Source: Melioribacteraceae bacterium (GTDB lineage Bacteria > Bacteroidota > Ignavibacteria > Ignavibacteriales > Melioribacteraceae). Taken from it: 64,000 nucleotides of DNA. A program made the translations under genes and the position numbers. Location of the stretch: assembly GCA_023230485.1 (NCBI GenBank), contig JALNXG010000009.1:1-64000 (forward strand), written 5' to 3'. A model generated the notes under the pieces. That model saw only the letters and a list, made by a program, of their open reading frames with translations, had not been told where the DNA came from and did no database searches. Every line of letters begins with the position of its first letter. The stretch's first letter is position 1. Of this stretch, positions 44,258-53,845 are shown in pieces.

Positions 44258-44635
44258 ATGTATAATTACTTACTCATAGCTGCAGGCGCAGCACTTGGCG
44301 GTGTTTTTCGTTTTTGGATTTCGGGATCAGTACATCGATTCCTTCCGTCAAATTTTCCTTATGGTACTCTTGCCGTTAATGTGCTTGGCAGCTTTGCTCT
44401 TGGCTTTATCATCTTTTTCCTTGATGTGAAAAAAATAATTTCTCCTGAATTAAAAATCTTCTTAACTATCGGATTTTGCGGTGGTTTTACCACTTTCTCC
44501 ACATTCGCTTTTGAGACAGTAAACTTGCTAAAAGAAACTGAATTATTTTTTGCTTTTATAAATATTCTTTTAAATATAGTTCTTACATTAGGAGCCGTTT
44601 ATTTATCATACATAGCAGCAAAATCATTAGCATGA
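44258..44635 (+). CDS. crcB: Fluoride channel CrcB/Fluc
   Basis: 125 residues, four membrane helices, the usual size. GAALGGVFRFWISG, GTLAVNVLGSFALGF (conserved Asn in the pore) and GFCGGFTTFSTFAFE (Phe box) are all intact. It works as a dual-topology dimer that exports F-. One copy only is seen. I looked for a fluoride riboswitch in the 100 bases upstream and saw no convincing one. It lies 7 bases before the DUF190 gene, a frequent pairing. Confidence 0.93.
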   Translation: MYNYLLIAAGAALGGVFRFWISGSVHRFLPSNFPYGTLAVNVLGSFALGFIIFFLDVKKIISPELKIFLTIGFCGGFTTFSTFAFETVNLLKETELFFAFINILLNIVLTLGAVYLSYIAAKSLA

Positions 44636-44642
44636 GGCGGTT

Positions 44643-44993
44643 ATGGAATTAAAGCGAGATGCAAAATTAATAAGAATATTCATCGGGGATTCCGATAAAG
44701 ACCATTCTACACCTGTCTATGAAAAAATTGTAATTGAAGCAAAAAAAGCCGGATTAGCAGGAGCCACAGTTTTTAAGGGAATAATGGGTTTCGGTGGTAC
44801 AAGCAGAATTCACACTTCAAAAATTCTACGTCTATCCGAAGACCTCCCTTTAATAATTGAAATAGTAGATATACAAGAAAATATAGAACATTTTTTACCA
44901 ACTGTAAATCAGATATTTGAGGATTCCGGTTGTGGAGGTTTGATTACGATTGAAACGGCAGAAGTGATTGTTTATAAAGCGAATAACAAATGA
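44643..44993 (+). CDS. DUF190 (UPF0166) family protein
   Basis: 116 residues. L-I-R-I-F-I-G-D-S-D, ARKAGLAGATVFKG-like (here KKAGLAGATVFKGIMGFG) and LPLIIEIVD with a final GGLITIE strand fit DUF190, a small PII-like fold. Genes of this family often follow crcB; a regulatory or sensor role in fluoride export is supposed but not shown. The start has GAGGCGG 3-9 bases upstream. Confidence 0.9.
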   Translation: MELKRDAKLIRIFIGDSDKDHSTPVYEKIVIEAKKAGLAGATVFKGIMGFGGTSRIHTSKILRLSEDLPLIIEIVDIQENIEHFLPTVNQIFEDSGCGGLITIETAEVIVYKANNK

Positions 44994-45135
44994 TTTTTCC
45001 TATATGAAGATAATTAAACTGGAAAAACTTAAAGCTTTGTTAACATTTATATAATATTCTTTAATTGATTTTAGAGCACGCAATAAATACATTAATGAGT
45101 TATATTTTTTAAACAACCTAAAAAACGGTGAGGAA

Positions 45136-45753
45136 ATGTTAAAGTTCTTAACGCCAAAAGAAGATAAGTATTTTGAATATTTTAATGATATGATTGCCAA
45201 TGTAAATGAAATGGCACAGCTCGCGAAAAAAATATTCACTGCAAACAAGTATGAATTTGAAACTGCTGCAAAAATCAAATCCCTCGAAAGACGTTGCGAT
45301 GAAATGGCCGTAAAAACAATCAAAAAATTAGACAAATCATTTATTACACCATTTGATAGAGAAGATATACTTTCACTTACGAAAAGAATTGAAAGCGTAA
45401 GTGATACTTTGAATGCCGTAATCACTCGTTTGGAAATATACAATGTAACAGATATTGTAGAGAGTGCTGATACATTAAGTGAAATAATTGCACTCCAAAT
45501 TAAAGAACTGGGTGTAGCAATAAATGATTTAAAGGAAAGATCGAAATCATTAAACGAAAGCAAGATTGTAAAAGATTTGGAAGAACAGGCAGATGTAGTT
45601 TACCGTGAAGCTATTAGAAAACTATTTGCCACTGAAAAAGACCCGATAAAATTAATTAAGCACAAAGAGATACTCGATTTATTAGAGCGCACTGTTGATA
45701 AATGCCAGTTAGTAGCTAATACAATAATTACAATTTTCGTTAAAAATAGTTGA
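45136..45753 (+). CDS. PhoU-like DUF47 phosphate transport regulator
   Basis: 205 residues, all helical. FLTPKEDKYFEYFNDMIANV, SLERRCDEMAVKTIKKL, FITPFDREDILSLTKRIESVSDTLNAV and RTVDKCQLVANTI match the DUF47 family (PhoU-related metal-binding bundles), which accompany PiT transporters. It probably modulates the transporter encoded 4 bases downstream. The start has GTGAGGAA 6 bases upstream. 142 bases without a gene precede it. Confidence 0.93.
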   Translation: MLKFLTPKEDKYFEYFNDMIANVNEMAQLAKKIFTANKYEFETAAKIKSLERRCDEMAVKTIKKLDKSFITPFDREDILSLTKRIESVSDTLNAVITRLEIYNVTDIVESADTLSEIIALQIKELGVAINDLKERSKSLNESKIVKDLEEQADVVYREAIRKLFATEKDPIKLIKHKEILDLLERTVDKCQLVANTIITIFVKNS

Positions 45754-45757
45754 TAAT

Positions 45758-46762
45758 ATGGAATATACTTTCCCCTTAATAATAGTATTGATGGCATTGG
45801 TATTCGATTTTTATAATGGAATGAACGATGCAGCAAACTCAATAGCAACAGTAGTATCCACACGTGTATTAACGCCATTGCAGGCAGTAATGTGGGCAGC
45901 CACTTTTAATTTTTTAGCTGCATTTATTTTTGGTGTTCACGTAGCCAACACAATCGGTAAGGGTATTGTCGAAACCAATATAATTGATAATTTTGTAATA
46001 TTTTCCTGTGTACTTGGTGCAATAATTACTGCCGGTACGGCAACGCACTTAGGAATGCCAATAAGTGTATCGCATAGTTTGATAGGCGGTTTAGCAGGTG
46101 CAGCAGTTATAAAGGCAGGTCCGGACGTTTTAATCGCTTCCGGACTCACTAAGATTGTAATTTTCATTTTCCTTGCACCCATTATTGGAATGGTAATAGC
46201 GATAATTGTTTCTATTATCACTTTATGGATTGTAAAAGATATGCGACCGAGAAAAGTAGATAATTATTTTAGAAAACTTCAATTGGTATCAGCAGGAATT
46301 TATAGCTTAAGTCATGGAACGAATGATGCTCAAAAAACAATGGGTATAATTGCATTAGTACTATTCACAAATGGTTTTCTTCCCGAGTTTGGTGTCCCAT
46401 TTTGGGTTATTATTTTAAGTCATTCAGTAATCGCTGCTGGTACTTTGATTGGTGGATGGAAGGTTATAAAAACACTTGGTATGAATATGACAAAGCTTTC
46501 TCCATTTGGGGGGTTTAGTGCTGAAACATCTGCAGGATTAACTATCTTAGTGGCATCCGAATTTGGAATACCTGTAAGTACAACACATACAATTACAGGC
46601 GCAATAGCGGGTGTGGGTATCATTAAAGGTATGAGTGCCATTAGATGGGGAGTAGCACGTAATATTATGTGGGCTTGGATACTTACTATCCCTACTTCAG
46701 CGTTCTTCGCTATATTGGCTTATTTTGCTTCTACTTATGTTTATAGACTTTTTGTGGGTTAA
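45758..46762 (+). CDS. pit: Low-affinity inorganic phosphate transporter (PiT family)
   Basis: 334 residues with about ten membrane helices. Both PiT repeats are visible: DFYNGMNDAANSIATVVSTR at the N-terminus and SHGTNDAQKTMGII at about residue 188. ISVSHSLIGG and PVSTTHTITGA are the matching pairs of the inverted repeats. It imports phosphate with H+ or Na+ (metal-phosphate complexes). Co-transcribed with the DUF47 gene. Confidence 0.95.
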   Translation: MEYTFPLIIVLMALVFDFYNGMNDAANSIATVVSTRVLTPLQAVMWAATFNFLAAFIFGVHVANTIGKGIVETNIIDNFVIFSCVLGAIITAGTATHLGMPISVSHSLIGGLAGAAVIKAGPDVLIASGLTKIVIFIFLAPIIGMVIAIIVSIITLWIVKDMRPRKVDNYFRKLQLVSAGIYSLSHGTNDAQKTMGIIALVLFTNGFLPEFGVPFWVIILSHSVIAAGTLIGGWKVIKTLGMNMTKLSPFGGFSAETSAGLTILVASEFGIPVSTTHTITGAIAGVGIIKGMSAIRWGVARNIMWAWILTIPTSAFFAILAYFASTYVYRLFVG

Positions 46763-46790
46763 GATTCTTTAATAAAAATCTTAAACACGA

Positions 46791-48152
46791 TTATTTTAAC
46801 AACTCCAATTTTTTCGTTTCCGAAAAAGTTGGAGTTGTAATCTTATAGAAGTAAACTCCACTCGAAAATCCTTCTGCATCAAAAACTAATTCATGAACCC
46901 CGCCATTCTGAAAACCATCAAAAAGAATTTTTACTAATTCACCGATAGAATTATATACTTCCACTTTTAGAAAGTTTTCTTTAGGCATATAATATTTTAA
47001 AACGGTAGTTCCGTTAAATGGATTTGGATAATTCTGATATAACACAAACTCTGTAGGAATTATTTGTTCACTAGCTACATCGGAAGGATTAAACTTAGAT
47101 TTAATTAGATCTCTTAGTTCGGGTCGGATACCGTCATAACCGAGTGCCCAAATCCCAATACCTCCAAGATTTTTACTTATAGCATAATCCATTTTTAATC
47201 CTAGACTATATTCATCATCAATCCAATTTTGAATTATATAATCACCATCAACAAATTTGTACCAAGTGCTTTTTGATTGGTCATTAAAATACCTTTGAGT
47301 AAATGGTGGCATAAATGGAATATCTTGAAAGTAAGTCGCGCCGATATAATTATTAAATGAAGCTGTATCAGAATACGGCTTTACCTGAGCGAAAGGATTT
47401 TCTGAATTAGTCCTCCAAGCATTTCCATAGTAGGGTAAGGTAAGAACAACTTTTGAAGGATTTAGAGCTACAACATTGGCATAATCATTTTCGATGCTTC
47501 GTTTAACAGTAAAATTTAATCCTTCTAATGGAGAAGTAGGTGCAGTAAAATCGCTCCAACTTCCATAATAGTCGTAAGCCATTATAATTATATAATCTGA
47601 ATAAATTGATATATAACTAAAATTCCATTTGTTCCTTAAATTAATTGCGGGAAGTGCAATAGAGATTTCATATTTAGAATCGGCTTCTTTGACTTTTGTA
47701 AATAGCTGATTCATGAAGTTATTCATCGGGCTGCCTTTATCTTCATCGTATAATCCTTCGAAATCTATATTAATTCCATCGAGTGAATAGAATTTTAGAA
47801 GATTTATTACATTATCTATAAGTTTTAAAGTAATGGGAGAAGAATTAAGAATAGTCTTAAGTTCATCGGGATCAAAATTTGTAAGAGATATAATGATTTT
47901 AATATTTTTCGCTTTAGCCTTAGTGATAATCGAATTCCATTTTACTCCCCAATAATCAGCATTCTTTATCGAACCATCTGGATTCGCTTGAAATGAAAAA
48001 GGAGAAATATGAGTAAGTGTTTCGTAATCGATTTTGAGGTTTACGGTATCAATGATTTCCCAAGAAGGGAGATAACCGAATACAATTTTATTGCTTTGAG
48101 CATTTGTAGAAACTAAAGCAAATAGGAGAAGTATAAAATATATTTTTTTCAT
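46791..48152 (-). CDS. Secreted GH18 (chitinase-like) protein with T9SS sorting domain
   Basis: About 453 residues from ATG 48152, chosen because a clean signal peptide (K-K-I-Y-F-I-L-L-L ... T-N-A-Q) follows; the frame is open to 48200. The GH18 barrel begins KIVFGYLPSWE; SLTNFD and the catalytic DGINIDFE (general acid Glu, D-x-x-x-D-x-E kept) are present, followed by IIMAYDYYGSWSD and a late IGIWALGYDG. The last 80 residues are a type A sorting domain (LYQNYPNPFNGTTVLKYYMP, SSGVYFYKI). It probably hydrolyses chitin, peptidoglycan-like or related GlcNAc glycans outside the cell. It follows the sensor kinase by 40 bases. Confidence 0.9.
   Translation of the reverse strand: MKKIYFILLLFALVSTNAQSNKIVFGYLPSWEIIDTVNLKIDYETLTHISPFSFQANPDGSIKNADYWGVKWNSIITKAKAKNIKIIISLTNFDPDELKTILNSSPITLKLIDNVINLLKFYSLDGINIDFEGLYDEDKGSPMNNFMNQLFTKVKEADSKYEISIALPAINLRNKWNFSYISIYSDYIIIMAYDYYGSWSDFTAPTSPLEGLNFTVKRSIENDYANVVALNPSKVVLTLPYYGNAWRTNSENPFAQVKPYSDTASFNNYIGATYFQDIPFMPPFTQRYFNDQSKSTWYKFVDGDYIIQNWIDDEYSLGLKMDYAISKNLGGIGIWALGYDGIRPELRDLIKSKFNPSDVASEQIIPTEFVLYQNYPNPFNGTTVLKYYMPKENFLKVEVYNSIGELVKILFDGFQNGGVHELVFDAEGFSSGVYFYKITTPTFSETKKLELLK
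46800..46837. terminator. Long hairpin overlapping the end of the GH18 gene
   Basis: A 17-bp inverted repeat (arms 46800-46816 and 46821-46837, one G-U pair, 4-base loop) formed largely by the last 15 codons of the GH18 gene. It lies 37 bases after the phosphate transporter stop and probably ends that transcript and perhaps both. There is no long T-run after either side. Confidence 0.55.
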
Positions 48153-48192
48153 AGTTAGAAATTTTCTGGAAATTAAAAATGGAAGATGAAAT

Positions 48193-51100
48193 TTAAGCAA
48201 TTGGCATAGTAAATGAAAAGGTAGTTCCTTTGCCTACTTTACTATCAACTGATATCTCACCTCCTGATTTCAATATCAATTCTTTTATCAGGACTAAGCC
48301 GAGTCCTGTTCCCGGTTCGCTCTCTGTACCTTTATTTGTGAGGTGCGAATCGATATTAAATAATATTTTTTTAGTATCATCATCTATTCCTACACCCGTA
48401 TCAGAGACGGATATCTTAGCAAGCTTTCCTTCAATGGAGGAAGCGACAGAAATTTCCCCATTTCTTGGTGTGAATTTAATCGCATTAGAAATTAGATTCT
48501 GCAAAATTGAGTTTAACATATTCTCATCAGCATAAACCATTAATTGAGGTGAAATAAAATTGATAAATTTAATACTTTTTGCGCTGAGATTGCCTATGAA
48601 TAATAAATGAATTTCATCAATTACCTCCCGCAATGAAATAGTGGCAGGTGAATATTCATAATCGCCGGTTTGAACTCGCGCCCAGTTAAGCAAATTCTCT
48701 AACAAGTTATATGTTTTTTTAATCGATAGGTGAAGTGCATTGCTAATATCAATAATCTCCTCTTTTGAGAGAGTATCACATTCTTTTTTTAGCATATCAG
48801 AAAGACCTAAGAATCCATTGAAAGGACCTCGTAAATCATGTGCAATAATTGAGAAGAATCTATCTTTACTAGAATTGGTTTTCTCCAATTCCTTATTCAA
48901 TTTTTCTAAATCGGAAGTTCTCTCTAAAACTAATTCTTGGAGTGTTTCCTTTTGCTGTTGAATTAATCTTATGCGATACCATAAAATAAAATAGATTAAG
49001 GATATAATTCCCAAAAGAGCTATTGTTATAAACCACCAAGTTTTCCAGAAGGGGGGAAGTATTATTATTGTAAGAGTTGTTCCATTGTTATTCAGAAGTC
49101 CGTCATTGTTAGTTGCTATTACTCTAAATCTATATTCGCCCGGGTCAAGATTTGTATATGTAGCAGTTCTATTATTACCTGCGTTAATCCAGCGGTCATC
49201 AAAATTTTCCATCTTATAAAAGTATGAGTTCTTTACAGGAGCTACATAATCAAGTGCAGCGTATTCGAAAGTGAACATATTTTCATTATGCTTTAAGACA
49301 AGTGTATCTGTAAGCTCGATAGCTTTTTTGAGTATTATTCTTTCATTTATATATTTATTTGGGGTAACTTCACTATTGAAAAGCCTAAAATTAGTTATCC
49401 TTACAGAAGGAATGTTTTTATTAATAGTAATTCTATCCGGATAAAATGAATTATATCCTTCAATACCACCAAAAAATAGTTCACCGGAAGGACTTTTATA
49501 ATATGCGCTAGAATTAAATTCATTAGATTGGAGACCATCTTGCTGGAGATAATTAACAAATACTTTACTTTCAGGATTGAACATAGACAAACCAAAATTT
49601 GTACTTATCCAAAGATTTCCAAAGCTATCTTCTAGAATACCATAAATTACATCATTTGGCAGTCCATCTTCGGAAGTAAATCTTGTGAATGTCTTTTCCT
49701 CTCTATTGAAAAGATTCAAGCCACTGCCATTTGTCCCAATCCACAATCTTCTTTTACTATCCTCAAAAATGGTTTTGATATGGTTATTGCTTATTGAAGT
49801 TGGAACCAGTTTATCAAATGTATAACGTGTAAAAGTTTTTGTCTTTTTATCGAATAAATTTAACCCACCAAGATTAGTCCCCACCCATAGATTGTCATAG
49901 GAATCTTGAAGAATTTTTGTTACTGATCTAGGCCCGATCGAAGTAGTATCGAGGGGGATATTTTGGTAGAATTCAGTTTTTTCATTTAGTAAATTTATGG
50001 AATATAGCCCTCTTTCGGTTCCCACCCAAAGATAATGATCTTTATCGGAAAAAAGAGTATAGATATAGGACCCATAATCGCTTTTAATAAGTTTATTATT
50101 AAAAGGGCGGTTTGTAATTTTACCCGTTATTAAATTTAATTTTATAATTCCATATCCTTCAGTTCCTACCCATAAAATTTTACCTCTATTGAAGTAATCT
50201 TCTTCCATTGAATAAATATTCGGATTTGTTAAAGAATAGCCATCTGGGTTCTTATTGGAATAATAATAATGTTGCTTAGTTTTTTTATTAATTTTTTCGA
50301 TTCCTATATATCCGCCTACATAGAGATTATTGTTGCCATCTTCAAAAAAAGCTCTTACACTTTGAATTTTAGACCCAGTTTTATAATTTACAAGATTAAA
50401 TCGATTAGTATAAGGATTGAATCGACTAATGCCATCACCCGTGCTTCCAAACCAAACTAACCCCCTTTTATCAGCATAGATGCAAAATACTGATGTAGTC
50501 AATGATGCTAAAATTGATTTCTGATCTTGACTTGGGTTAACTACTTTTCTAGTTTGTGGATTAATAATTGCTGTGCCCCAGCCAAGTCCGCCAATCCAGA
50601 GATTTCCCGCTTTATCCAGTTCGATACTATAAACATTGATTGGATATTGTTCTTTTGGCACTTCGATGAGATCAGGGAAATATTGTTTTTCGTGGGTCTT
50701 GTAATTATATGAATAGAGCCCGAATGTAGTTCCAATCCAAAGGTTATTCGAATTGTCTTCTAAAAACGCATTTATTGAATTTTCTCTCACATTTCTTTCA
50801 AGATAAGTATATCCTTCAAAGAGTGTAAATGAATTATTGTATGCATTCAAGTAAAAGATTCTACCAGTTGAGGTACCTACTAATATTTTACCGGATTTAG
50901 TTTTGAAAATAGTTTTTATATAATTCCCATCACTCGGATTTCCTAAAGCTTTTGGATAGAGTATTTTGAACTCATTTTTTTGATGGTTGTATTTAACTAA
51001 TCCCTTGTTTGTACTGAAATAAATAATCTCTTCATTATCTTCTTTATTAATAAAGATGGTATAAACCGCATTTATATCTATTTTGGTAGTATTGTTTTTG

Positions 51101-51501
51101 AGAGTTCGGATTTGAATAAAGCGGTCTTTCTCTCTTAAAAAAAGATTGAGCCCGTCTGCGGTGCCCACCCAAATATCCCCTTTTGAGTTTTGTTTGAAAC
51201 TATATATCCAATTATTCGAGATCGTAGATAGGTCAGATAATTTATTCTTGTAAATTTTGAAATTATAACCATCATATCTGTTGAGTCCATCATGAGTTCC
51301 AAACCAGATAAAACCGAGACTATCTTCCATGATACATCTTACAGAACCTTGGGAGAGCCCCTCTTTAATTGATATCTGTTCTATTCGTAATTTATATGAT
51401 TGAGAATACAATAGGGAAGGGATTATTAAAAATAATAAAATTCGGCTGGATAAGAGTAATATTTTTGAATTTATAAACAAGGGATAACCGTTATACTGCA
51501 A
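48193..51501 (-). CDS. Propeller-type (Reg_prop) sensor histidine kinase
   Basis: 1102 residues. A signal/anchor helix (about 12-33) leads to two seven-bladed propellers built of L-W-V-G-T-x-x-G-L repeats (first IWFGTHDGLNRYDG, last LWISTNFGLSMFN, about 50-690). A Y_Y_Y domain follows (YFYKMENFDDRWINAG to FRVIATNNDG), a membrane helix (about 828-850), a coiled coil, the DHp domain AHDLRGPFNGFLGLSDML and the ATPase domain (N-box, SDTGVGID, GTGLGLVLIKEL). Unlike Bacteroides hybrid sensors it has no receiver or AraC domain. These sensors usually detect glycans. It precedes the GH18 gene on the same strand. Confidence 0.92.
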   Translation of the reverse strand: MQYNGYPLFINSKILLLSSRILLFLIIPSLLYSQSYKLRIEQISIKEGLSQGSVRCIMEDSLGFIWFGTHDGLNRYDGYNFKIYKNKLSDLSTISNNWIYSFKQNSKGDIWVGTADGLNLFLREKDRFIQIRTLKNNTTKIDINAVYTIFINKEDNEEIIYFSTNKGLVKYNHQKNEFKILYPKALGNPSDGNYIKTIFKTKSGKILVGTSTGRIFYLNAYNNSFTLFEGYTYLERNVRENSINAFLEDNSNNLWIGTTFGLYSYNYKTHEKQYFPDLIEVPKEQYPINVYSIELDKAGNLWIGGLGWGTAIINPQTRKVVNPSQDQKSILASLTTSVFCIYADKRGLVWFGSTGDGISRFNPYTNRFNLVNYKTGSKIQSVRAFFEDGNNNLYVGGYIGIEKINKKTKQHYYYSNKNPDGYSLTNPNIYSMEEDYFNRGKILWVGTEGYGIIKLNLITGKITNRPFNNKLIKSDYGSYIYTLFSDKDHYLWVGTERGLYSINLLNEKTEFYQNIPLDTTSIGPRSVTKILQDSYDNLWVGTNLGGLNLFDKKTKTFTRYTFDKLVPTSISNNHIKTIFEDSKRRLWIGTNGSGLNLFNREEKTFTRFTSEDGLPNDVIYGILEDSFGNLWISTNFGLSMFNPESKVFVNYLQQDGLQSNEFNSSAYYKSPSGELFFGGIEGYNSFYPDRITINKNIPSVRITNFRLFNSEVTPNKYINERIILKKAIELTDTLVLKHNENMFTFEYAALDYVAPVKNSYFYKMENFDDRWINAGNNRTATYTNLDPGEYRFRVIATNNDGLLNNNGTTLTIIILPPFWKTWWFITIALLGIISLIYFILWYRIRLIQQQKETLQELVLERTSDLEKLNKELEKTNSSKDRFFSIIAHDLRGPFNGFLGLSDMLKKECDTLSKEEIIDISNALHLSIKKTYNLLENLLNWARVQTGDYEYSPATISLREVIDEIHLLFIGNLSAKSIKFINFISPQLMVYADENMLNSILQNLISNAIKFTPRNGEISVASSIEGKLAKISVSDTGVGIDDDTKKILFNIDSHLTNKGTESEPGTGLGLVLIKELILKSGGEISVDSKVGKGTTFSFTMPIA

Positions 51502-51530
51502 TTTATAGTTTTTTAAATGAAAGTCAATAC

Positions 51531-51556
51531 AAAAAAAAAGCCGGGTTTCCCCGGCT
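51531..51556 (-). terminator. Intrinsic terminator of the S46 peptidase gene
   Basis: On the minus strand, AGCCGGG / CCCGGCT (7-bp stem, 4-base loop) is followed by a run of eight or more T. It starts 6 bases past the peptidase stop. Confidence 0.87.
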
Positions 51557-51561
51557 AAATT

Positions 51562-53730
51562 CTATAATCCGAGTTCTTTAATTATATGTGTAGCACCGCC
51601 GATTTTTTCAGTTACCCAAAGTACATAACGGATATCAACGCCAATCGAACGGCTATATGATTCATTCCAAGCAAAATCATTAATTGTAGCTTCAAAGGCT
51701 CTATCGAAATTTACACCGATTAAGTTACCATAGGCATCCATAATAGGACTGCCGGAATTACCACCGGTTGTATCCATATTATAAAGAATAGCTACCGGCA
51801 TCTCTTTAGTTTTTTTATCGGCATATCTTCCGAAATCTTTTTTATCATAAAGCTCTTTTAATTTTGCGGGAATTACAAAATCAGCTTCACCGGAAAGCGA
51901 TTTTTCTATTACACCATTCAAAGTTGTAATCGGTGAATAATAAACCGCATCCTGCGGGTTATATCCTTTGATATAACCATAGGTTAATCTTAATGTGCTA
52001 TTAGCATCAGGAATAAAATTAGTTTTCTTCCATTCCATTTTTGCATCAATAAGTTGAGCAAACAATTTATTGAGATTACCTTCGACTTCTTCAGAAGTCA
52101 GAGAAATCTTTTCGTTTTGCTCTCTTAATTCCAAAGCAAAATTAATTAATGGATCATTAAGTGCTTTAAGTTCCGATAAACTTTTTGTAGTAAGTTCTTT
52201 AAAATAAGCATCATCCATGATTTTAGAACCATATACTGTATTATCGACAAAATCATTTAAATCTTTACCTGAAGAAACGAAATTAGTAACAGCAGTAACT
52301 TTTTCACCATCTTTTTGAGCTATTGCATCATTTAGCATTTTAGAAAGAATTTTCTTCTCAATTTCTTTATGGTAATTTGCTTTAAGATAATTCAATCTGC
52401 CTAAAGTTGAATTGATATTTTTATCCATATAAGCATTCATTCTTTCTGCATCCGGTTTCTCTTTTTCGGTAGCATAACCGGTAATGAAAGAAGCCATTTG
52501 AAGCGGAGTAGAAAATCCATTTACATTACGTAACCATAATTGTGCTTCTGCAAATTTGAACATTCTATCATAGTTTTCTTTAATATCGTTTAATACATTA
52601 CCATACTTATTCTTTAGTTCGGGTTTTGAGTCGATAAATTTTTGTAGTTCCTTCTCTTCATTTTGTTTTTGCTCAATGATATTAATTCTCTTTAATCCTT
52701 GAATCTTACCTTTAAAATTCTTCTCTGTATTAGCAAGACCTTTTACTCTCGAAGCCGATTTTAGCTTCAATTCCGGATCATTCTTTGCGGCTTCTAAAGT
52801 TGTGTTGATTGCATATTCATACAGTTCAGACGTAAAAGGAAGAAGAAATTCTTTCTGATATTCGAGATATTGAGATGGACGGTGACGATAAGTTCTTCCC
52901 GGATAACCAAGTATAAATGTGAAATCGCCTTCCTTAACTCCGTTCGGATTTACTTTTAGATGTTTTTTAGGATGGAAAGGCACATTATCTTTTGAGTAAG
53001 GTGCAGATTTGCCATCAGGACCTACGTAAGCTCTCATGAAAGAGAAATCTCCTGTATGACGAGGCCATACCCAGTTATCAGTTTCTCCGCCGAAATTACC
53101 AATCGATTGTGGCGGAGCGAATACTAGTCTTACGTCTCTTAATGTGAGATATCTAAATAATACATATGTCTTTCCTGCGAACATTTCAGATACTTCGGCA
53201 GTAATTGAGTTTTGAGGATCATTTGCAGCATCCGCAATCTCTTTCATTGTCTTACCGATAGTTCTATTGCGCTCTACTGGATCGGTTATGTTTTCAACTG
53301 ATTTTAATACTTTTTCAGATACATCTTCGTATGATTCGGTTATCTTAACGAAATTGCCTTGAGCGGGAATCTCTTCTTCTAAACCTTTTGCATAGAATCC
53401 ATTTTCTAAATAATTTTTCTCGGTTGTGCTTGCGGCGGCTATTGCTCCGAATGCGCAATGATGATTTGTAATTATCAAACCATCGGATGATACGAACGAA
53501 CCGGTGCATCCGCCGATATTTACAAGTGCATCAATAAGACTAACGCCATTTGGATTATAAAGATCTTTTGGACTGATTTTTAATCCGGCTTTTTTCAAAT
53601 CAATTTTATGAATCTCGCTTAATGGAAACATCCCTTCTTCCGGTGTGGCAGGCATTAATCCCAATACGATTGTTAATAATAATCCGATAAATATTGATTT
53701 AAATACAAGGTTGGTTTTCTGGTACTTCAT
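51562..53730 (-). CDS. S46 family dipeptidyl peptidase (DPP7/DPP11-like)
   Basis: 722 residues, the usual length. The signal peptide spans about residues 1-28. The catalytic triad is visible: His in SDGLIITNHHCAFG, Asp in the GETDNWVWPRHTGDF region and Ser in TTGGNSGSPIMDAYGNLIG. The C-terminal VDIRYVLWVTEKIGGA is strongly conserved. Near the S1 pocket the sequence reads NFDRAFE, with Arg where Asp/Glu-specific DPP11 enzymes have it (DPP7 has Gly). The enzyme removes dipeptides from the N-terminus of peptides in the periplasm. A single-gene unit, divergent from the carotenoid operon. Confidence 0.93.
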   Translation of the reverse strand: MKYQKTNLVFKSIFIGLLLTIVLGLMPATPEEGMFPLSEIHKIDLKKAGLKISPKDLYNPNGVSLIDALVNIGGCTGSFVSSDGLIITNHHCAFGAIAAASTTEKNYLENGFYAKGLEEEIPAQGNFVKITESYEDVSEKVLKSVENITDPVERNRTIGKTMKEIADAANDPQNSITAEVSEMFAGKTYVLFRYLTLRDVRLVFAPPQSIGNFGGETDNWVWPRHTGDFSFMRAYVGPDGKSAPYSKDNVPFHPKKHLKVNPNGVKEGDFTFILGYPGRTYRHRPSQYLEYQKEFLLPFTSELYEYAINTTLEAAKNDPELKLKSASRVKGLANTEKNFKGKIQGLKRINIIEQKQNEEKELQKFIDSKPELKNKYGNVLNDIKENYDRMFKFAEAQLWLRNVNGFSTPLQMASFITGYATEKEKPDAERMNAYMDKNINSTLGRLNYLKANYHKEIEKKILSKMLNDAIAQKDGEKVTAVTNFVSSGKDLNDFVDNTVYGSKIMDDAYFKELTTKSLSELKALNDPLINFALELREQNEKISLTSEEVEGNLNKLFAQLIDAKMEWKKTNFIPDANSTLRLTYGYIKGYNPQDAVYYSPITTLNGVIEKSLSGEADFVIPAKLKELYDKKDFGRYADKKTKEMPVAILYNMDTTGGNSGSPIMDAYGNLIGVNFDRAFEATINDFAWNESYSRSIGVDIRYVLWVTEKIGGATHIIKELGL

Positions 53731-53845
53731 TTTCTCCCCAATTAGTTTCAGTGAATCTTCAAATCTATAAATATTTGTTATGAAATTAAAGCAAATAGGG
53801 AACTATTTTCTCCTCATTCCGATTATATTAGAAAAAAGAAGAAGA

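Noticed and set aside
45000..45563. Minus-strand open frame of 187 residues
   Set aside because: It lies opposite the DUF47 gene, which has clear family motifs and a good ribosome site; the frame is low-complexity Ser/Ile/Phe-rich shadow.
46762..46783. Hairpin AAGATT / AATCTT just after the phosphate transporter
   Set aside because: Only 6 bp, A/T-rich and without a T-run; the longer hairpin at 46800-46837 is the better terminator candidate.
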